DNA of 64,000 nucleotides from contig RCAB01000091.1 in assembly GCA_003640385.1 (NCBI GenBank), positions 1-64,000 of the forward strand. The letters are read 5' to 3'. This DNA is from Setaria digitata (lineage: Eukaryota > Nematoda > Chromadorea > Rhabditida > Setariidae). The notes beneath the pieces were generated by a model. It made no database searches. It was not told where the DNA came from and saw only the letters and a list, made by a program, of their open reading frames with translations. A program made the translations under genes and the position numbers. Shown here piece after piece: positions 40,316 through 55,050 of the stretch. The number at the start of each line of letters is the position of its first letter. Position 1 is the stretch's first letter.

Positions 40316-43300
40316 TTATTGTTTTAAATCCTTTCGTACATCTGCAGCAAAGTTGTGAATGATGGCGTGGGCTTGCTTTATGTCCTCATGTGTGGTCAGC
40401 GTACTGCACACCACTATACGCAGAAAATAAACGCCATGAACAGCAGAAGCGACCACATGAATCCGTTGGTCCTCATTGATTCTTCGATTCAACTCTTCGT
40501 TCATTTCGTTTGTCGAGTCCTATTCATTGAGCGGCAGTGATTTTGTGTTATATAATTATTTAGGTTTGGCTGCATAGTAATATATTGTCAACATTTAGTT
40601 AGATGATTGTGGGAAGCAACGAACCTTCAAGCGGAAGCATACCAGTCCCCAAGTTCGCGGTACGAAAAGCTCGAACAAGCTGTCTTTTTGGATGAGCACT
40701 TCGAAATATTTCGCCAGTTCAGTCATCTGTCATTTAGGAGTAGTATTGCAAAGTTGGGAAAGGGAATTTGAAGAGTTGAAATTAAAAGGATGCACTTTAA
40801 CATGCGAAGCCAAGTGTAGTAAAATGTTGCAATGTTAACCTTTCTTAAATGGTCCTGCAAGCCAGTGATGCCAATATTTCGTAATACGAACCATATTTTT
40901 AGTGATCGAAATCTTCTTCCGAGAGCTATTTGGAGATGCTAGAATGTAAGCAGTCTGAGGAGTATTTAAAGTTCAGTATGTCTGCTTTCACAGTAGAAAA
41001 AGAAAGTAAAACTTGTTGGAAGGAAAATCTTTATTGTCAATCTGAGGCCATCAAATACAGCTACAACTGATTCTTGAATTTAGCTTTTTCATGGTTGAAT
41101 GAGTTCTGCTGCGCAGTCAAAGTTTGATAATATTGAGAGTACTGAGCAAAAACTGAGAGTTCGGATAAGATATGCCCGAAATCTTAATAATTTCTAGCAA
41201 ATAATTAAGTGAGCGGAGAACTTTTGAAACTTTTCGGAAAGGCACTGCGCAAAATTAGTTCCCATGTATTATAATTGTTATTGCAGCGGCATTCATCGGA
41301 AGATGTACTGCTATTATATAATTTTACTTTCATTCCTTGTTTCTGAATATGATCCAAATAATCACCCTGTCAAATCTAATCCTTTGTTATTCAGAGGACT
41401 TACCCGATAATCAGTTGCACAAGTCTGGTCATGTTTCAAATAGATTGGATTCACTTCAAAGTACTTCGATATTTCTTTTCCGTTTCTGAACCTAAAATCA
41501 TAATTTCCTGTGAATTTTTCAAATTATTCCGAAATGTGCCAGAGATTAAAAAAATTCTTCGCTAAAAAAAAAGATGAAATCTCAATTATGACTATTACAA
41601 TCATCAGAATGACAAAATGACTGAGAAGTACCAACCACATTGGAGAACAGTCGAAATTTATTAATAATGCTTTATGAGCATTCATGTTGAATGAATCAAT
41701 ATATTCAAATCCGCGAGTTAGATAGCGATATTCAGGACAAATTAAAAATGCACCTGTAAAATATTGTGTATCATCTAATGATACCAGATATTAAAGATAT
41801 TGAGAAAATCAGCGATGTTACAAAAATGCAAAAATCACTTAGCTAAAACTGTTTTCCTTAACTTCATCTCCTATTTTGTATTTTCCACATTCCTTTGAGC
41901 CTAGTTTGACTAACTTACCTGCATATGCAGCATCAACATGTATCCAAATCTTTTCTCTCTGACATATTGGTCCAAGTTCATCAATCGGATCTACTCCACA
42001 GGTTGATGTTGTCCCCAGAGTCATAATGAATATGAATGGTACTAAGCCGTTTCTTCGATCTATCTAAAAGTGTGCTCGAAGTTCTAATACTTCAATTTAT
42101 TCTACATAGGATAAGCATCGTAGTGATAATAATAAAATTCGCTTCAACTTGTTTAGAGTACCGTTATCGCTTCTTCCAGGATCTTCCCAGTGACGTAAAA
42201 ATTGTCAAATTGGCCACCACGTATAGTTTTCAGCTTTCGTAGACGTACGGCTGCCAACATCGCTCCTTTTTCTACCGATGAATGAGCCTCAAGTCAACTT
42301 CTTTTGAGTTTAAGACAAAAGACAAATATTAATTCCAGGAAAAGATTATCCTTTCTTCTCTTTTATTTGTTTCCTTTTTAGTGATAAGTCTCTGTTGGCA
42401 CCTGGTCGGAGCAGTAAGCAACCAACTTCGCTACGGTAGCTGGATCGTGATACGGATAGTGGCATAATTCGCCGGGGCTTCTTCCTTCATCCGAAACATT
42501 CTGTTGTTCTTGCTCCATGCAACCTTCAGATCCCTTGATGCGCTGCAAAGATATCGTCATGAGAAGTATACTGTTGACTTCAGATTCAAAAAAAAGATGT
42601 ACCATCATAGCCTAGCAACGCTGTTGCTTACAAAATGCTTATGACATTGTGAATAGAATGAAGGAGGACCGAGAGAGGAACAGTAAGTGATACCTCCACA
42701 GCACGTCCTCTAGCAGCCAATATTGCGACAAAAGTTGCTTCACTGGCAGTACTTTGAATGATCCCGACAGCAGACCCACCATCAGTGTTCAGGAATTCCG
42801 ATGGCAATCCTAGTGATTTCGCCAGCCAATTTGTCATAGAAATTTCGAGCTCCGTCATTGAAGGCGACGATTTCTGGAATTAATAGCAGCGATCATCCCG
42901 GAAAGTTATTGATGTTTTCATGTTATGAAAAGTGAGCTCTCCGGTTAGACATCAAGATTTTAACTTACCCAACTGAATCCAACACTGGCAAGCCCACCAC
43001 TGAGAATATCACCCATAATAGCCTGGTAAGAACAACCGGTTGGTAGGTAAGCGAAGAAACTAGGATGATGCCAATGGGTGTTGCAATCAACTACAACTTT
43101 ATCGATATCATTGAAAATTTCCTCCCATGGTTCACTCGTTATTGGCGGATCTTGTGGTACCTGGATTAAATTACATTTAAATCAATTTTAATTGTTGTCA
43201 CTGTATGTTTGCTATTGTTGTATGTTTTTTATCAGTTAACTTCTTGTTTTATTTTGTTTATTGGACTATAATTTTTGTTTTATTTTGTTTATTGGATTAT

Positions 43301-43603
43301 GGTCGAGAGGTTGAAAAGATTGCTGTTTGTTACTATTTGATTTTTTAAACTTTGTTTTTTGGTATACCTTAAGTTTTCATAAAAATGGAACATGTTATCT
43401 GAACATTCAGAAGGAAGTATCTCATGATGTCCAGGACTGATGCTCAATATAGCTTGCTATGTTTGTAAAAATTGTGATACCAGTTTATGGATAAAGCCAG
43501 GTTTCACATTCGGTAATGGAGTTCTTTTCCTAAGCGATTCCCAGTAATTCGTTACGAGATCAATTATCAGCCTACCGTAGTGACGGAATTCATTCGCATT
43601 CAT
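40316..43603 (-). CDS. Aromatic L-amino acid decarboxylase (PLP-dependent, group II)
   Basis: The enzyme makes biogenic amines (dopamine, serotonin or tyramine) from aromatic amino acids. Eleven exons (43481-43603, 42969-43160, 42694-42873, 42402-42542, 42162-42287, 41919-42063, 41636-41753, 41404-41491, 40840-40938, 40625-40726, 40316-40519) join to 505 codons plus stop. Family marks are [11 protein letters not shown], the [16 protein letters not shown] phosphate-binding region, AHSSVEKG with the catalytic His, HVDAAYAG with the cofactor Asp, and the Schiff-base Lys in [15 protein letters not shown]. The usual PHKWLL is altered to AHKALL. The loop tyrosine is kept (NPIYLKH), as in true decarboxylases rather than aldehyde synthases. 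The ninth exon restores [12 protein letters not shown]. Which nematode paralogue it is (bas-1-like, tdc-1-like or other) I cannot say, so the amine made is uncertain. Confidence 0.93.
43233..43306. repeat. Two-copy tandem repeat in decarboxylase intron 1
   Basis: A unit of about 33 bp containing gttttattttgtttattgga occurs twice in tandem with a few changes. It is intronic and of no evident function. Confidence 0.75.
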
Positions 43604-45162
43604 TGTAAAGAATCTGAAAAAAATTTTTTCTTGAAAAATGTTAATGATTAAAACTTGTCCTTCTCTCACATACAGAAACAAATCGGCTAATGGTTTGCAA
43701 TAAAACGAAGTGGAATTTCGTAGAACATTATAAATCACAAAAATATTTTTATCACTTTTATGTTTTTGTTTGCTTCTCTCATATCAGTGAATGATTGTGC
43801 TTGTAACAATTTGAGCAAAAACAAAAGAACAGAAAGCAGAGAAGAGAAAGTGAAATTATCGGTAAGTTATGATAAGAAATGTATCAGTTAATTGCAGCAC
43901 AATGTCTTTTGAGATTTCTACTTTGGGGCTGTTCAAGTAATTAAATTCTTTCTAGCACAAATAGCATGAACAGTGGCAAATTATGGAACAGAACAACTGA
44001 GATCACATATAAAATGACGGAAATGTGCTGTGCTCTGGTTGATTTTGAATGGTTTTTCATAGGTGTATTGCAGGGCCAATTATATTTTATTACAATTGCT
44101 CTTAGGTCTATAAAAAAAAAAAAAAAACCAAGTCTATAAATCACGAAGTATGATTCAGTCTGTGTTATGCGCACTAATAATAACTTGAAAAGTAATTATC
44201 TTTCTTGGCCAACCTTAACGAATCAAAATTTCTTTTGATATAACTGAACGAAAGAGCACTCTTAAAATTCAACAATGAATTTAAAACTGGCATATGCAAG
44301 ACTTATTGTACTCTAAACATTTCTGAGCGATATTTCTTACCATAGCAAAATAATTTTTATCATAATATTCTCCTTGTGGCAACTGATAGTAGAAAAAACT
44401 ATCTTCGCCATTCTCGACAGAGTTTAAGGAAACATTTCATTTTTTGTTAGGGACAAAAATCAACTACTGTGCTAAGTAATATGATGGCCTTCATTATCAA
44501 TTTAACTTAGCATCATTAACATATTTTTAAAAGTTGACTATAACAGATGAAAGATACGTTTGCAAATTTTACATTGTTGTGAGGAATATAAGTTGCACGC
44601 ACAACAGTTCATGGCACCTAAAACTTAAAAAAGTTTCACAAACTACTTCAAAAAGATTTTATAGTTTGAAACTACATTCAACAGACTATTAATAATAAAT
44701 ACACTGCGGTACTGAAATTGAAAATATAGAAATTGTAAACGGCACTTCCTAAAATTCAAGAGAAAATTCTATTATTCGTTGTAATGCTTACTTTTGTATA
44801 AACGTAATTCTGCGGAAAAAGAAAGAAAAAAAGTCTTGAAAACGACCCAGGAAGAAAATGGACTCGATGAATTCAGAAGCCTCCTTGCACTTTCAATGGT
44901 AATGAAGTCAAAGGATATAATATTTTATATCAAAGGATATAATATAACCAAAATTACTTTGGTTATACGTTAACTAATCTGATTTTTCATTTTCAAGAAA
45001 TAGACCTAATACAGTCTGCTTTCCTTAAGCGAAATTAAGAAGTTGAGTGTTATTCAAAACAGGAATACAAGGAACCAGGATATCCCAGTTTGAAGCTTCA
45101 TTAAAAAACGTTCACTTTATTCTGCTGTCAACCTTATTAATTGATAAATTCGCAAGAATAAG
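43604..45162. other. Intergenic, upstream of the decarboxylase
   Basis: AT-rich, no gene. A probable trans-splice acceptor for the decarboxylase ends at 43614 (minus strand ttttttcag, ten bases before the ATG). A short direct repeat, tcaaaggatataatat, occurs twice near 44909-44946. Confidence 0.6.
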
Positions 45163-45567
45163 ATGTTCTCGATGGGCAATGCTTCGGGAATCAAATCACG
45201 TAATTTTAAGATGACAGATCGTTACAAGACGATGTCAGCTGTCGCTAAAAATCGAGTGAGCTTGGCCCTGGAAAACACTAAAGATATGATTGCAAGAGAA
45301 GGGTATGATTTCCACCTTTCTTTTGACACTTCCCCTCCTCGTCTGTCTAACACACCAATCCATTTCTTATTTTTTTTTTTTTTTCATATTCTCAGAGATT
45401 TACTCCACTCCGATCATGTATGTACAAACTTTGCAACTGAAGCACTGTGGAAGAGATTCATGTGGTTTAATATGTATAGCATTCTTTCAAACGCCATAAT
45501 GGGTAATTTAGGAGTTCATGTTATGCAACAATCACAATTCGATGCACTTCATTTTTCTTGTAAATAA
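45163..45567 (+). CDS. Small hypothetical protein, two exons
   Basis: I do not recognise this product. A first exon at 45163-45302 starts MFSMGNASGIKSRNFKM and looks like a basic, soluble N-terminus with a helical stretch (VSLALENTKDMIA). A canonical 93-bp intron follows (GTATGA to TTCTCAG, with a long T tract), and the second exon is 45396-45567. The intron is a multiple of three and lacks stops, so retention would also stay open. Spliced length is 103 codons plus stop. The stop runs straight into AATAAA at 45567-45572, which supports a real 3' end. There may be upstream exons I cannot see. The main doubt is whether it is coding at all. Confidence 0.42.
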   Translation: MFSMGNASGIKSRNFKMTDRYKTMSAVAKNRVSLALENTKDMIAREGYDFHLSFDTSPPRLSNTPIHFLFFFFFHILRDLLHSDHVCTNFATEALWKRFMWFNMYSILSNAIMGNLGVHVMQQSQFDALHFSCK

Positions 45568-46028
45568 ATAAAAGACCACGTGAAAAATCACAGCCGAAGA
45601 TATCCATAACTATTCGATTTAAAAGGAAAGAAAATCAAAGGGATGAAACGGTGCATGATTTCTGCAACATCCATTTTTCGAAAAGCTGGAAGTTACAAAC
45701 ACCTTTTTGGTTCAAGACATACCAAAGAACAATGCATAAATGTACGTCCAAAGACCTCTTCATTCTTTTCCTACTGTGTCGTATAATCTATTATAGTTTT
45801 TTTTTTTTTTTTAAATAATATTATATAAAAGAAAAATAAAAGTTATAATGATGTTAATATAATTTATAATAATAATGTTAATATAAAACTAATAAATTCA
45901 TAACTTTATAGAGCAAACAACTGCATTAGTGCAATACTTCCATTCGATCTCCACACATTTCTTCGTTCCTTTTCATACATGAAACAAACTGATCTCTGCT
46001 GGCAAACGCGAAGAAATGGAATTTTTCA
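45568..46028. other. Convergent 3' flanks
   Basis: About 460 bp of AT-rich DNA between the small hypothetical gene and the COX19 stop codon, including a T-run near 45799-45813. No gene seen. Confidence 0.6.
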
Positions 46029-46338
46029 TTATGTCTCGTCGTTACCCGAAAAACCGAGATACTTCCATTCCTCCTGTTGCATTAACCCGTTGTCCATCCG
46101 ACATTTCAGATAAATTTTTGCAAAATCTCGACATTCATCACTCTTTTGCTGAAAAAATACCACAGCAAAAAGCGTAAAAATAAGGTGAATGATATAAGAA
46201 ACAGCCACTTCCCACCTTATGTTCATTTAAGCAAAGCATATATTTCAGCATTTCATATCTGCACTGTCCTTCATGATCCAAAGGGAACGATCCCTTCACA
46301 GGTGGCGTTGGAGCGGGTACTTTTATTGGAATACTCAT
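46029..46338 (-). CDS. cox-19: COX19-like twin-CX9C protein, cytochrome c oxidase assembly
   Basis: COX19 acts in the mitochondrial intermembrane space in copper delivery to complex IV. Two exons (46216-46338, 46029-46148) join to 80 codons plus stop; the family is about 90. The conserved KGSFPLDHEGQC entry is followed by two CX9C helices, CRYEMLKYMLC and CRDFAKIYLKC, that form the disulfide-linked helical hairpin (CHCH fold). The ending LMQQEEWKYLGF matches the family tail (LM-x-QE-x-x-x-x-LGF). The intron has a GTGGGA donor. No presequence is expected because import uses the Mia40 route. Confidence 0.93.
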
Positions 46339-46997
46339 CCTAAGAACAAGTTGATTCCACTCTTCAGGAGTTAAGAATGCTGAAAGATTTATTCTCGTTA
46401 TCTTCTAGTTTTTTAGCAGTGGAATCTATCGAAATTAACTAAACACTAGATTAAAATACATTATCAATCACAAAAAAATCCATTTTTCTTTTTCCTCTCT
46501 CTGTAAAAGAAACAAAAGTTCGGATAATTCTGCACGGCAAATTTTAGAATTAAATAAAAAAGAAAACCAGAATTGTTTAATAAATCCACAATAAGATAGA
46601 AAAGCTAACATTGTAAATAAGAGAAATAGTAGGAGCTTTTAGAACACAGAGATCATTAGCTGCACACTATCTTTCATAACTGTATTCTGACCAAAAAGTA
46701 ATACTAAACACAAGAACAGGGAGGAAAAATGATTATGGAAATTCCAAAACAACCAATCAATAAGACTGCACGCAAACTGCGTACAAACAGAGCACAAAAT
46801 CTATTCATGAAAAGCATAGGCTTTTAAAAAATTTATCTCATTTTCTATACAATGAATAGTTGAAAATATGAAATCAACAAAATCGAAAAAAAATGAAAAT
46901 GAAAGTTTCCGAGCACTTAATAAGTAAAATAATGCAGAAGCTCCTATATTTCTACGCACATAGCAAAAAAAAAAAAAAAAAATCAAAGAAAATCAAG
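46339..46997. other. Spacer upstream of COX19
   Basis: About 660 bp, AT-rich, without a gene. A 61-codon open frame at 46801-46986 minus is phenylalanine-rich and has no start or splice support. Confidence 0.6.
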
Positions 46998-47441
46998 TCA
47001 TTTTGTAACTTTCCTTTCCCCCATAGACCCTTCTTCCATCATTCTCGCAAAGCGATCTAAACTCTGAATTGGTAATGGCTCTGGCGGCAATTTTTTCCTC
47101 CATTTTTCATACGCCAAATAAAGCACCACACCAGCTAAAATACGTTTGAAAATAAAGATCTTGGAAATTTAGCACAGTTGAAGGCATAATGCAGCTCCAA
47201 ACATTGATTCTATTACTGTTCATAATAATTCTGCAACAATATTCTCCCTGTTTTCCTCCTCTAGTCTCTCAATAAGTAAGCACTTGATACTGTCATGCTT
47301 GTTTTGTCCAAATAAACCCAAACCAAAGAATCTGTTATTAGCTGTATTTAACTGAAGCTACACAGAGGAGATATAAACTAAGGACGACGCTTATAATAGT
47401 ACATTAATTCAATACTTACAGAAAAGACCAACAGGCAACAT
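46998..47441 (-). CDS. Very small single-pass membrane protein (52 residues)
   Basis: Two exons (47420-47441, 46998-47134) give MLPVGLFSGVVLYLAYEKW at the N-terminus, an uncleaved hydrophobic helix, then a basic and proline-rich segment (RKKLPPEPLP) and a short charged tail (RFARMMEEG). The first exon is 22 bp with a GTAAGT donor, and the frame is kept. Size and build resemble nuclear-encoded accessory or assembly proteins of the mitochondrial inner membrane, but I cannot name the family. The start lies only 51 bp after the stop of the preceding minus-strand gene. COX19 follows 660 bp downstream. Confidence 0.55.
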
Positions 47442-47492
47442 AAGGGCTTTAATATGAGAAAGTTTGATAATCATAATGGAGCACTTAGGAAG

Positions 47493-47875
47493 TTAGTGTT
47501 CGTCGTCTTCTTCCGGAAACCACTTCTTATAATCTTTTCTTTTCAGTCGTGTTCCCCGAAGCTGTCCACCAATAATATCTTCGGCCTGGAAACTGAGTTT
47601 GAAATATTTCAAGAAAATGCCTATATAAATGAATTACTTTAAAATCAATTTTTCTTTTTAGAAATCAGCGTAGAAAAAAAGAAAAAATGAATGTAGTAAG
47701 AAAAGACTGAAAAAGAAACTCGATAAAAATAATCCGCGACACGAGGAACACTAGAAAATGTACTCTTCCTGAAATTTTCCGATCTTCGCCAGGCAATGAA
47801 GGATGCGACACCGGAAACGAATGTAATGGCAACAGTAATATCCAAAAGCCAAAGCCACTTCGGAGGCCTCAACAT
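47493..47875 (-). CDS. Small single-pass membrane protein, unrecognised
   Basis: The ATG at 47875 opens MLRPPKWLWLLDITVAITF, a hydrophobic anchor followed by WRRSENFRK. A second exon at 47493-47585 has a good acceptor and encodes AEDIIGGQLRGTRLKRKDY with an acidic end (PEEDDEH) before the stop. The join is uncertain: the donor could be GTTCCT, GTCGCG or GTTTCT downstream of STFSS, all in phase. The basic loop after the helix and small size suggest an organelle membrane protein. It is head to head with the mL64 gene (487 bp between starts) and directly upstream of the 52-residue gene. Confidence 0.48.
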
Positions 47876-48362
47876 TAAGCCATAACAAACCCTCAAAAAC
47901 CATACAGATAATTAATGAGAGGATATTATTCAGCGGATGGATGTTATTAATGCACTCATTCCTCACTCTAATTAAAATTACGCAAATAGACTGCAAATGA
48001 CTGGCACTGCGACAGACAAGCCCATGGACACTCGGAAGGATACCCCGGGACATCCACCAGGGGAGGGGTTCACTTCCAGCACAGAAGAGTGAGGTAGCAC
48101 GGGTTCAGAGAATGAGTAGCCAACAGTAATGGTCCACTCTTCTCGAACAGATTGCTTCCACTTGGATGGAAAAGGGACGGTATGTCCAGCAGCTAGTAAG
48201 GCCTAGGCTAGAGTGAACTGCTTGTCAAATGAGATTCTGGCAAGATTTCGCAAATATCTTTTACATAGTCGAACAACTTAAACTGCGTTTTGAGGATGCA
48301 GATTATCTTCCCTTCATGAATGTGACCGGACGATAATGGCGCTGTGTGGACGACGAGCAGTG
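47876..48362. promoter_or_regulatory. Divergent promoter region, small membrane gene and mL64
   Basis: These 487 bp separate two ATG codons on opposite strands, so both promoters must lie in or near it. It is somewhat less AT-rich than its surroundings. I cannot identify single elements. Confidence 0.45.
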
Positions 48363-49624
48363 ATGCGTGCGGGCCTATATCCATTTTTTTTGGGTACAAG
48401 AGCACAGTATATCTCAGGTGTTACTGATGGCTCATCAGGTCTTGAGGAACGTAATAGAAATACCAAGGTTGTATCCAGGTGGTTTTCAATTTGACTTTTT
48501 GGTCTTTCTGCTCATGTTTATTCATCTTCACCGCAGTGTCAGTTCGTTTGCTAATATTGTAATTGCAGGCTGACCGAAAGGCATCGCTTAATTGCAGAAG
48601 GTCGCTTACCACCTGTATCATACGAGTGGGAAAAAGAATTGTGGGCAAAACGTCAGCGTTTCGGCACTTACGGTGTGGTTAGTGGTGTCAAACCTGAAGA
48701 GTTATGGCCTTCCGTCGAAGTAAAAATTTAGCTTTCGCTTTTATTTCATTTACTTTGGTGGAGAGAAAAATAGAGGACTTCCGTATATTCATTTCTAGAC
48801 GCGGTGAAAGGAGATGAACCTTACCAACTACCGCTACTTTAAATTGGAATTTAGTTTGTATTTAGCAGGTTTATCTTCATCTTAAATTATTTTAATCAGT
48901 CGCGAGATATTATTTCACCATTACTTAATCATTTGAAGTATTTTAGATTGGCAATTATTTTCAGGAAATTCAAGAAGAGGAAGCAATTGGGTGGTACGCG
49001 AAGTACATTGATGTCTTAAAATCTGTACAGAATACTAAGAAATTAGAACATGAAGCTACTTTAGCGAGGTAATCATGTCTATACATATATGAATAATTTT
49101 ATTTTTATGCAGTTTTTTGAGCCACAATGCTGATTCAACCGTTAGAATTTACTAGAAAGTACATTTCAGGCTCAAAGAAATGGTCGAAGTTGAAGAAAGA
49201 CACCCTGAAATGTTGAAGGAGTTTCTAAAAAATCAAAAAGAGGTAGTGCCAATGAAATCTAAGCAAGAATTAGCAACAGAACAGCAGGCTAAAGATATGC
49301 TTGAATACTATGGGTATGAAATCTCGTCTAATGATCCACGATTTCCAATTCTGTTTGAAAGAATGACCGAAGCGAAGAAAAAGGTTAGTAGCTGTTGTCT
49401 GTTAAAAAACTTTAAATTGAAATAACACTCTGACTATTCCCAAAATTTCAAAGAGTTTTTGTGAGCTTGTTTTATTCGCTCAGTCAGAATGTAAATTAGA
49501 TAAATTAGATGTAGAGAAATTACAGGCAGCCAAATTAGCAGAAAAAGAAGAACTAACATTGAGAAAACGTGCGTCTCGAAAGAAGGAGAAGGAGAAAAAA
49601 CAAGAGAAAAAAGAAGATTCGTGA
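48363..49624 (+). CDS. Mitochondrial ribosomal protein mL64 (GADD45GIP1/CRIF1)
   Basis: mL64 sits at the exit of the mitochondrial large ribosomal subunit and helps insert nascent OXPHOS subunits. Five exons (48363-48478, 48569-48719, 48965-49068, 49170-49383, 49484-49624) join to 241 codons plus stop. The chosen start MRAGLYPFFLGTRAQYISG gives an arginine-containing presequence-like N-terminus and the right phase for exon 2. Family marks are KRQRFGTYGVVSGVKPEELWP (the RFG-x-YG-x-SG-V-x-P-x-x-LWP signature), a long charged coiled coil, then a YYGYEI-x-x-x-DPRF block and a Lys/Glu-rich C-terminus (KEKEKKQEKKED). AATAAA lies at 49655, 31 bases past the stop. ATE1 begins 152 bp downstream on the same strand. 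Confidence 0.9.
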
Positions 49625-49654
49625 TTCTGGCTTGGTTGTTTGTGAAAAAATAAG

Positions 49655-49660
49655 AATAAA
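49655..49660 (+). terminator. Poly(A) signal AATAAA of the mL64 gene
   Basis: A canonical hexamer 31 bases after the stop codon, between mL64 and ATE1. In nematode operons such a signal is followed about 100 bp later by a trans-splice acceptor; here an AG (aagcag) ends at 49770, six bases before the ATE1 ATG. Confidence 0.65.
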
Positions 49661-49776
49661 TTATAGCTAATGTTCTTCATTTGTTATCGATAGACATTTC
49701 TGTTGTCCGATCCGTACATAACACTGCGTGCTACTTGCGTTGAACACGTATATATGGATATTTCAAGCAGGGAAAT

Positions 49777-52981
<3,205 letters not shown>

Positions 52982-55050
52982 TGTTCCACAGTATTGTATT
53001 TTAAAGTTGTAATTTCTTCGAATTAGCGTACAAAAAAAAAAAAAACTGAATTTGATTTGGAAGTCCCATTTCTGTCAGCTGTCGATATAGTTGCACTTCG
53101 CAAATCTTTTATTCAGATTACCGCTCAAAATCTGACCTAGGTTAAAGCTTACTCTTGGGAAGGCCAAATCATTTCTCTGCTCGATTCAATTCAGATGACT
53201 TAAATTGTAGTAGCTTAATCAGTAAATGAATTTGTTGACAGCATTATTCTCAGGGCTGTTATGGAAATGCGTAGAAGATTGTGAAGGTAAAGAATTCTCA
53301 TTCTTTTCCAAATATGAGAAATATGCTGAGCGTTAGGAATGACTTACATCATCTCAGTTGTTATAATATTATTTCCTGTGATATCTGTATCATTCTAATA
53401 GATTGTAAGTTCTAATTTTATTATGTTTCAGTGACTTTGATTCATTTTAATTTAACAGTATGGTGTACAGTGCTTTCATCCACTTCCTTTACTGTAATAT
53501 CTTGTATTTTGCATGAAGTGTCACGCCATTTACCAAAAATACCGAAAATCTGAGTGTTTCAAGTAGGTCATTTCTAGACATTGCTGATAAGAAAGCTGCA
53601 GTGATTGCTTTGTATAGTTCAGATAAGCGAATTATTCTCTACTGCAATTGTATTTTCAAATAAATCATTATTTATTGATTAGTCTTTCCTGGGGCATTAG
53701 GGTTTACATATTGTAATTTATAAGTGACTCGACATAAACTTTCTGCTGTAGACATATTGTATTGAACGTTGGAATATTTTTGACAACGTTCTGTTTTTTC
53801 ATATTATATTTATTCACGAATAAAATCCTTCCGAGATACGAAAATATTTTTTGCCACGGATCATGTTGGGATCGTCTGTATATCAAATGTAATTTTTCCG
53901 CTTTTGGCAACATGGTCAGCGGGATTTTTCAGTAGACTTTATCCTATCTTTTGATTTCTCGAAAAGTGATGGAAAGCAGTGTTCGTGTGAAATGCAGCAT
54001 TGAGGAATTGTATCTCGGAGCACGGACCGTCTTTGTTAATAACCGTACTGTTGTCCTGATTCCCGCGAACTCCCGTTAGTTTTGATGTGATGTACTATAT
54101 TGTGCATGTAGCAAAAGGACATGTAGCGAGCGACTGATGATTTGTCACAGTGAATGGAATAATAACACGTAAGTTTTACTGTAATAGTTGGAGGAAGATT
54201 GCAGCTTTTCATCCCTTCCTATTTCGTGTTGCACTCTACCCTATCCATCCTAGTTTCTATGCTTCTCATTGTCATGTGTCAATTAAAGTATTAGCTTTTC
54301 AAGATGTGGCATTGTGCTTCCTTTTGTTATCACCTCATCACATCCACTTGATCAGGGTCCCTTCTTCACTGTTAAGGCTTTATCACATATACTTACACTG
54401 AACAATGTAACATATATCCGGTTGTTTACTTAAAATGGCATACTGTGTTGGTACAGTGGCATCAAGAATGACTGTTAACCTATGTCTATGTGTTGGTGGT
54501 TGTTTGCACTTCGAAGAACATCTGTCTGATGGTTGAGTGAATTATTTAAATTGAAACCTTTTGCTCTCTAGTCACTTTCTGACATGATGTAAATTCGTGT
54601 TGACTGCAGGAATGGCTAAGATTATTAGTTACGAATCCCAAAATTTTGCCATCTTTTCCTTGTTTCAACAAAAACTGGTGAAGTTTTTTTCTTTTCTTTT
54701 TATTTTTTTTAATAGCAACTGCTCAATAAATCTTGTTGTAATCGTATGCTATTAAATTTAACAGTTTTGATGCTTTGTACTTTTTTTAATGTCTAATTTA
54801 TGGCTTCTGGCTTGTCTGTTTTAGATAGGAAGACCGGAAAAAGGAAAAAAAAAAAAAGTTAGATTATATGTCTGTTAGTTGTATCTGTACTATGCCATGT
54901 AGGTCTGAAATTCGAATAGTTTTTAAATGTCCCGTGGCTTGGAAAGCTTCCATACCATTTTTACCGAAAATATGTAATCATTAATCAGCTCCGTGGCAAT
55001 TTGGTATAAATATTACCACACCATTTACTAAAATTTTCAGGGCGTCTCTG
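52982..55050. other. Intergenic, ate-1 to ERGIC-53
   Basis: About 2 kb, T-rich. It holds the 3' region of ate-1 (a possible AATAAA at 53659 is rather distant) and the upstream region of ERGIC-53, whose probable trans-splice acceptor ends at 55040. The 83-codon open frame at 54150-54401 has no family resemblance. No gene seen. Confidence 0.6.

Noticed and set aside
40740..41400. Possible pseudogene region in the decarboxylase; a degraded reading near 41170-41260 looked like broken homology
   Set aside because: An intact 99-bp exon at 40840-40938 supplies the missing conserved block with correct phase.
48427..48573. Alternative mL64 start MAHQVLRN in another frame
   Set aside because: It needs a weaker donor (AG/GTTGTA); the frame from 48363 uses a GTGGTT donor in the right phase and gives a presequence-like N-terminus.
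54150..54401. 83-codon plus-strand open frame upstream of ERGIC-53
   Set aside because: No recognisable domain, no splice sites, and it lies in the T-rich intergenic region.
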